A stretch of 64,000 bases of DNA from Gorsachius magnificus (lineage: Eukaryota; Chordata; Aves; Pelecaniformes; Ardeidae): positions 38,019,099 to 38,083,098 of the forward strand of contig CM067084.1 in assembly GCA_034008185.1 (NCBI GenBank), written 5' to 3'. This document shows positions 60,001 to 64,000 of the stretch, piece after piece (within the stretch, counting starts at the first letter, position 1; the number at the start of each line of letters is the position of its first letter). The position numbers and the translations under genes are program-made. Under the pieces are notes generated by a model. The model was not told the origin of the DNA and made no database searches. It was given only the letters and a program-made list of their open reading frames with translations.

Positions 60001-60055
60001 TCAATCAAAGGCTAAATACTTCAATTCATTTGTGTTTGCCTGTATTCTAAGGAAT
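54057..60055. other. unique non-coding sequence
   Basis: No gene or transposon recognised. A CAAA/CAAAA-rich simple-sequence patch lies at 56750-56828 and T-runs at 54340-54351 and 58797-58811. Confidence 0.5.
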
Positions 60056-60060
60056 ATCTT

Positions 60061-60643
60061 TGTCATGGTTTAACCTGGCTGGCAACTAAGCACCATGCAG
60101 CCGCTCGCTCACTCCGCCCCCCCCCCCCAGTGGGATGGGGGAGAGAATTGGAAAGAAAATAAAAGGTTAGAGCCGAGGGCTGAGATGAAGACAGTTTAAT
60201 AAGAAATAATAATAATAATAGTAATAATGAGAATGATAACAGAATATACAGAATATACAAAACGAATGATGCACAATGCAATTGCTCACCACCCGCCGAC
60301 CGATGCCCAGCCCGTCCCGAGCCGCGATCACTCCCCGAGCCACGATCACTCTCCCTGCGACCAACTGACCGACTAACACCCCCCCCGAGCATGACGTTAT
60401 ATGGTATGGAATAGCTCTTTGGACAGGTTGGGTTAGCTGTCCTAGCTGTGCTGTACTCCCAGCTTGTTATGCCCCTGGCCGAGCAGGAGAAGCTCAAAAA
60501 GTCCTTGAGCAGTCTGAGCACTACTTGGCAACAACTAAAAACATCAGCGTGTTATCAACATTCTTCTAGTACTAAATCCAAAGCACAGCACTATGCTAGC
60601 TACTATGAAGAAAACTAACTCTATCCCAGCCAAAACCAGGACA
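60061..60643 (-). mobile_element. ERVL-type solo LTR, TSD ATCTT
   Basis: Minus-strand LTR very similar to the one at 30935-31518, flanked by ATCTT at 60056-60060 and 60644-60648. 583 bp. Two copies of the GTGATCGYGGCTCGGG-type unit, on the complement at 60316-60331 and 60334-60349, now 18 bp apart after a 2-bp loss. Solo, no internal sequence. Confidence 0.96.
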
Positions 60644-60648
60644 ATCTT

Positions 60649-61810
60649 TTTTAGGCTTTTTTCTTGAAATTTTGACTATGAAGGTTTTCTTTCTACTTTA
60701 GAAATATTTTTTAAAGCATTGGATATACTGCATATTGGAAAATGCAGTTCCAGTGGCTCTGTTAGTAGTGTGGGAACTTTAGCAATCTAGAAAGTCACAC
60801 TCCATGAGGTTTGAGACATTTGTCTGTTAGTGTTTAAGAAAAGTATTCATATATTTTATATATATGTATTTATATATATGTATTATTCATACCTGTTGAG
60901 AAGTCTAGAAGGTAGGAGCTCAATAAGAGTAAAATTAGGCAAGGTGCTGCTAGCTTCTGCCTACTTCAGGAAAGGTTTACATTTATAGTTAGTGTAAACT
61001 ATTAGGAAGTGAATCCAGAAACCCCTATGTTTGCTGTTCTGTTGCTCATTCAAATGCCAAGTGTTTTCTTGTGGTATATATTCCTTGCCTGCTGCAAGAA
61101 AAAAACTAAGTGTAATTGTGACTTTACTGGCCAACAGACATTTCAGAAACAGAAAACAATCTCCTGTTGAGCCCTTGATAAAGGCTGCCACCCAAAAAAC
61201 TTGTTAAAACCCTGAAACCTTAATCTAAAACTCTAGAGCCCTGGCATATGACAGAGTTTTACATTTCTAATTTCAGAGAGTGAATGGCAGTGCTCTAGTG
61301 GAATTGTGCGAGGGCTGTGTTATGCTTTATGAGCACAGGCCTTCACTGAGGCTAATGTGAAGCTGCACTATCCTCATGGGAGCTCTAGGAAGCATTTATG
61401 CCTTGGGCACACCCTAAATCGCAGAGATTTTCCTAGAATAAAAAGGGCATGTGGGTTTATGTCTCCCTTAAGAGCTTTCTCTTCTTTAGATGACCATGTG
61501 CATTATGCACATATGTAAGGGGTGTGATTATTATTCCTGCTATGTAATACTGATTTGATGGCATGTGTGTATGAAGCTTTACAAAATGTGTAGTGTTGAT
61601 ACTCTCTAAGCTTCTAGTCTAACTGGGATGAGTATTAGGCAAATGGGTTAATGATGTATAGGGAGTAGAATTAATCAAGTGTGAAGGGATGGACAAAATA
61701 AGTATTTATATTGCTATTTTGTTGTGAGCCTAAAGAAAGCTTAGTACTAGGGACATCAGAAGGTGTTCCAGCTGTAGGAAAACTGGTAATCAAGTCACAG
61801 CTGAAGAAGA
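60649..61810. other. unique sequence with TA microsatellite
   Basis: A TATATG-type simple repeat lies at about 60847-60892. Nothing else recognised. Confidence 0.55.
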
Positions 61811-61873
61811 GGAGTTGGACTAGATGACCTCTAGGGGTCCCTTCCAACCCAAAAGATTCTACGATTCTATGAT
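61811..61873 (+). mobile_element. CR1 LINE 3' tail fragment
   Basis: GGAGTTGGACTAGATGACCT, GGTCCCTTCCAACCCAAAAG, then ATTCTACG and ATTCTATG. Nearly the same piece as at 35094-35157. Confidence 0.92.
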
Positions 61874-63468
61874 AAGCTGTGAAAACCATTGGAAGAGCAA
61901 GCTATGGATTGCAGCATTTTTGGAGGAATACATAAGAAGGTGCTAAATGGAAGAGCTTGATAATTACACTTACATTTAGGCAGTCAAAAGTAGGATAAGG
62001 TTGTGTTCTTGTACTACTTAAATTATTTAGTAAAAGTAACTCATGTAAAATATGTGGTACCCATCTTGGATCTTCCAGTCCAAACTCCTTCAAAGTAACA
62101 CAAAGGTTTTAAGTTTTTCTTTAGTCTTTTTCTCTCTTGCTTCCTGGCTTTACTCACTGCAGAATTATTCTGATGGCCAAGACTTCTCAGGATGCTCAGC
62201 TTGTTCTTGCTAGGATATACCATACCTTATTAATGGTAGTGTTTGGGGAGAGGATAGAAGTCCTCGATCCATCTTGTGTACCCAGGTAAATTAAACTTGT
62301 TCCTGTAGTGTCCTTAGCTCCCTTGGCTTACTGGATCAGACACACATTTGTTGCTGTTCACCCCTTTGTCCAGCTTGGAGGGGAGCTGGGATACAAGAAA
62401 GAATACAGTTATTGATGTTATTTCACATTTGAATTATATTCAGTACCTGTGAAAATCTTGGTTTCATATGAGGTATTTGACCTTTTGTGTTTCCGTACAT
62501 TTTGAAAGCCTTTTCCCTGTCTCTGAACTCTGGTTCCTCAGCAGAGTCAAGTATTTCTGAAAACTTTTAACAGCTACCTGGGAATAGGAGAGGCAGACAA
62601 TTACCTGTTTGTCTAAAATATCTGCACTGTATCTCTGCTTTAATGCACTTGCACGATTCCTCTATAACTGTGGGGGTGCCCGTGCTTTTAAATGGTGCCT
62701 GGCAGAATCAATTCCAAATTGCTGTTCACCCGTAACAGGGAGTCTTTCCTTATGGTCAGAAAGATGTATGAGTTAGCGTCTCTGTGTCTTGGTGGCAATG
62801 AGGAGGAAATGAGAAATTTTAAAAACAGCCTGTTTTGCTTTCCATTTTCTCTTTTCCCAAACTGTTTGCCTCTTTGGCTCCTTCTTTCTTACCAAAGCAT
62901 TAGGAGAAGCTCTTCTTTGGTTCGAAGGAGCATGCTAAGTTGGGCACATCTTCCCTTACACTTTCAGCTTAGTTTGCTGTGAAGAAGTTTTTACGTTGTT
63001 CCTGGAATCTTGATATGCTGCCTTCCATTTCAGCACTGTCTACTGGCACAGGAAAGTAGACTAAATTTGGCACATGTGATTTCTGCTGGCCATTTCGCAC
63101 TTGGGAAAAGAACCAAAGCTAGGATTATTTTCATGCACAATTCTGAGTGTGCTGCATCCCAGCTTTCCATACTCCCTGCCTGTTGAAATAAACTGCCAGG
63201 CCCTCTGCAGGGGTCAGTGCTTTGCAGGGTAATATTTGAAGTGAGCCAGCATCCCAGGCTAATGGAAACTGGCCATGGGATTCAAGAAAGCCCACGCTCC
63301 TCCCCATTATCTCTTGTGTCCCTGTTCCTTTCATTTAATCTGTGACAGCCGATTAAAAATGGAAGGACCTTGAAACAGAGAGAGATTCTAAATACATCTC
63401 CTGAAATAGCAGAGGCTTGAAAAGGCTGCTGTGGTACATACAACAGAGGTGCAAAGTTTCTGTTGCAG
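61874..63468. other. unique sequence upstream of candidate exon
   Basis: No repeat recognised. If the exon at 63481 is real this is its 5' intron or promoter region. An alternative acceptor-like site, TTTCATTTAATCTGTGACAG, ends at 63348, which would make the exon about 196 bp. The segment lacks CpG-island character. Confidence 0.45.
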
Positions 63469-63544
63469 CAAAGCGAGAACATGGGAGTGCTCTGGCTGTC
63501 CTGTTTTTATCTGTTTCTCATGGTCTTTCACAGAAGATTCACAG
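63469..63544 (+). CDS. candidate first coding exon, signal peptide
   Basis: An acceptor-like GTTTCTGTTGCAG ends at 63468. After 12 nt comes AACATGG, an optimal start context (A at -3, G at +4), with ATG at 63481-63483. The 21 codons read MGVLWLSCFYLFLMV, then FHRRFT: a short N-region, a strongly hydrophobic core and a polar end, a good signal peptide. The exon ends ACAG with donor GTAAGT at 63545-63550, leaving a phase-1 split codon. Phase-1 introns right after a signal peptide are typical of immunoglobulin-domain receptors and other secreted proteins. The MG-x-LW start, 21-residue length and phase-1 exit starting a G codon remind me of the IL1RAP signal exon. That is a low-confidence guess, so no symbol is given. 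The rest of the protein lies beyond the window. Confidence 0.55.
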
Positions 63545-64000
63545 GTAAGTATAGGAAACTGTAAATGACAACATAGGACATTGCCTGCACAGTAGGCCTC
63601 AAATAGGAGGACACTAATTGAAGTTCTAAAGCAGAACATTTTATTTGCTCTAACCATTAGCTATTACAAACCTGGATAGCCTTGTTTTTCATATAAGGCT
63701 CAAATTCCTCTATTAAATTCCTGGCCTTGGTACACCTTCTGCAACAATAAATCAGTTCCTTGGTCTAAAAAGAAATGTACATGAAGAAGTGTTTCTACTT
63801 ACTGTCTTTGAAATTCCCACCCTCTGGCTTTATCAAAGTCACTTTGTTCTAATGACACAGAACAAAGAAAAAAAAAATACTTTCTTGTGACAGTTAACCT
63901 TTGTGTTTTAATGTGCCGTTCCTTGTTTTACTTACATACAAGAAGATAACAGGAACATGACTTGGTTTTAATCACTCCTTACCTGTCCAATCAAAGTTCA
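63545..64000 (+). other. putative intron after signal exon
   Basis: Starts with a consensus donor, GTAAGTATAG. No following exon recognised before the window ends. Confidence 0.45.

Noticed and set aside
1..64000. CRISPR arrays, rRNA or tRNA genes
   Set aside because: No regularly spaced repeats and no tRNA cloverleaf with A/B boxes or rRNA core sequence were recognised on either strand.

Overview
This looks like non-coding DNA from a bird genome. It holds CR1 LINE 3' ends that finish in ATTCTATG octamers, a series of avian ERVL-type LTRs (TGTCCTGGTTT...ACGACA) with 5-bp target duplications, AT-rich unique sequence, and no bacterial-style gene packing. Almost all ORFs over 60 codons are chance ORFs. 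The supportable coding content is one degraded endogenous retrovirus, one older Ty3/gypsy fossil, and one probable host signal-peptide exon near the right edge.

Layout. 1-6.7 kb: a CR1 copy (123-669), a 36-bp tandem duplication, and an ancient MIR/L2-like fragment. 6.75-7.32 kb: an old LTR with a perfect CRE and a TATA box. 8.6-10.2 kb, minus strand: a decayed Ty3/gypsy element whose reverse transcriptase blocks keep family spacing. 12.56-13.12 kb: solo LTR with target duplication CAAGA. 13-31 kb: unique sequence with a purine tract and a perfect-stem hairpin. 30.94-31.52 kb: minus-strand solo LTR (target duplication ATGGC). 31.5-47.3 kb: unique sequence with two short CR1 tails. 47.35-54.05 kb: the provirus (target duplication GTAGC). 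60.06-60.64 kb: minus-strand solo LTR (target duplication ATCTT). 61.8 kb: short CR1 tail. 63.48 kb: start codon plus signal-peptide exon ending in a GTAAGT donor.

Provirus. Order is 5' LTR, a tRNA-Lys1,2-type primer binding site, an ORF for a multi-pass hydrophobic protein, gag, protease-RT-RNase H-integrase, a short 3' region without env, and the 3' LTR. Gag-pol carries several lesions: a frame change at the Thr/Pro-rich repeat, an in-frame stop late in gag, an in-frame stop between RT and RNase H, and a frameshift at the start of the integrase core. The gag frame has no ATG before its conserved region, so the hydrophobic ORF is probably the N-terminal part of Gag. This is the most unusual feature of the element.

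The four ERVL-type LTR loci (with the provirus counted once) carry one, two, two and three copies of a ~20-bp unit downstream of the TATA position, which records stepwise expansion in this LTR lineage. If the exon at 63.48 kb is real, most of the window is 5' intron or upstream DNA of a plus-strand gene for a secreted or membrane protein.
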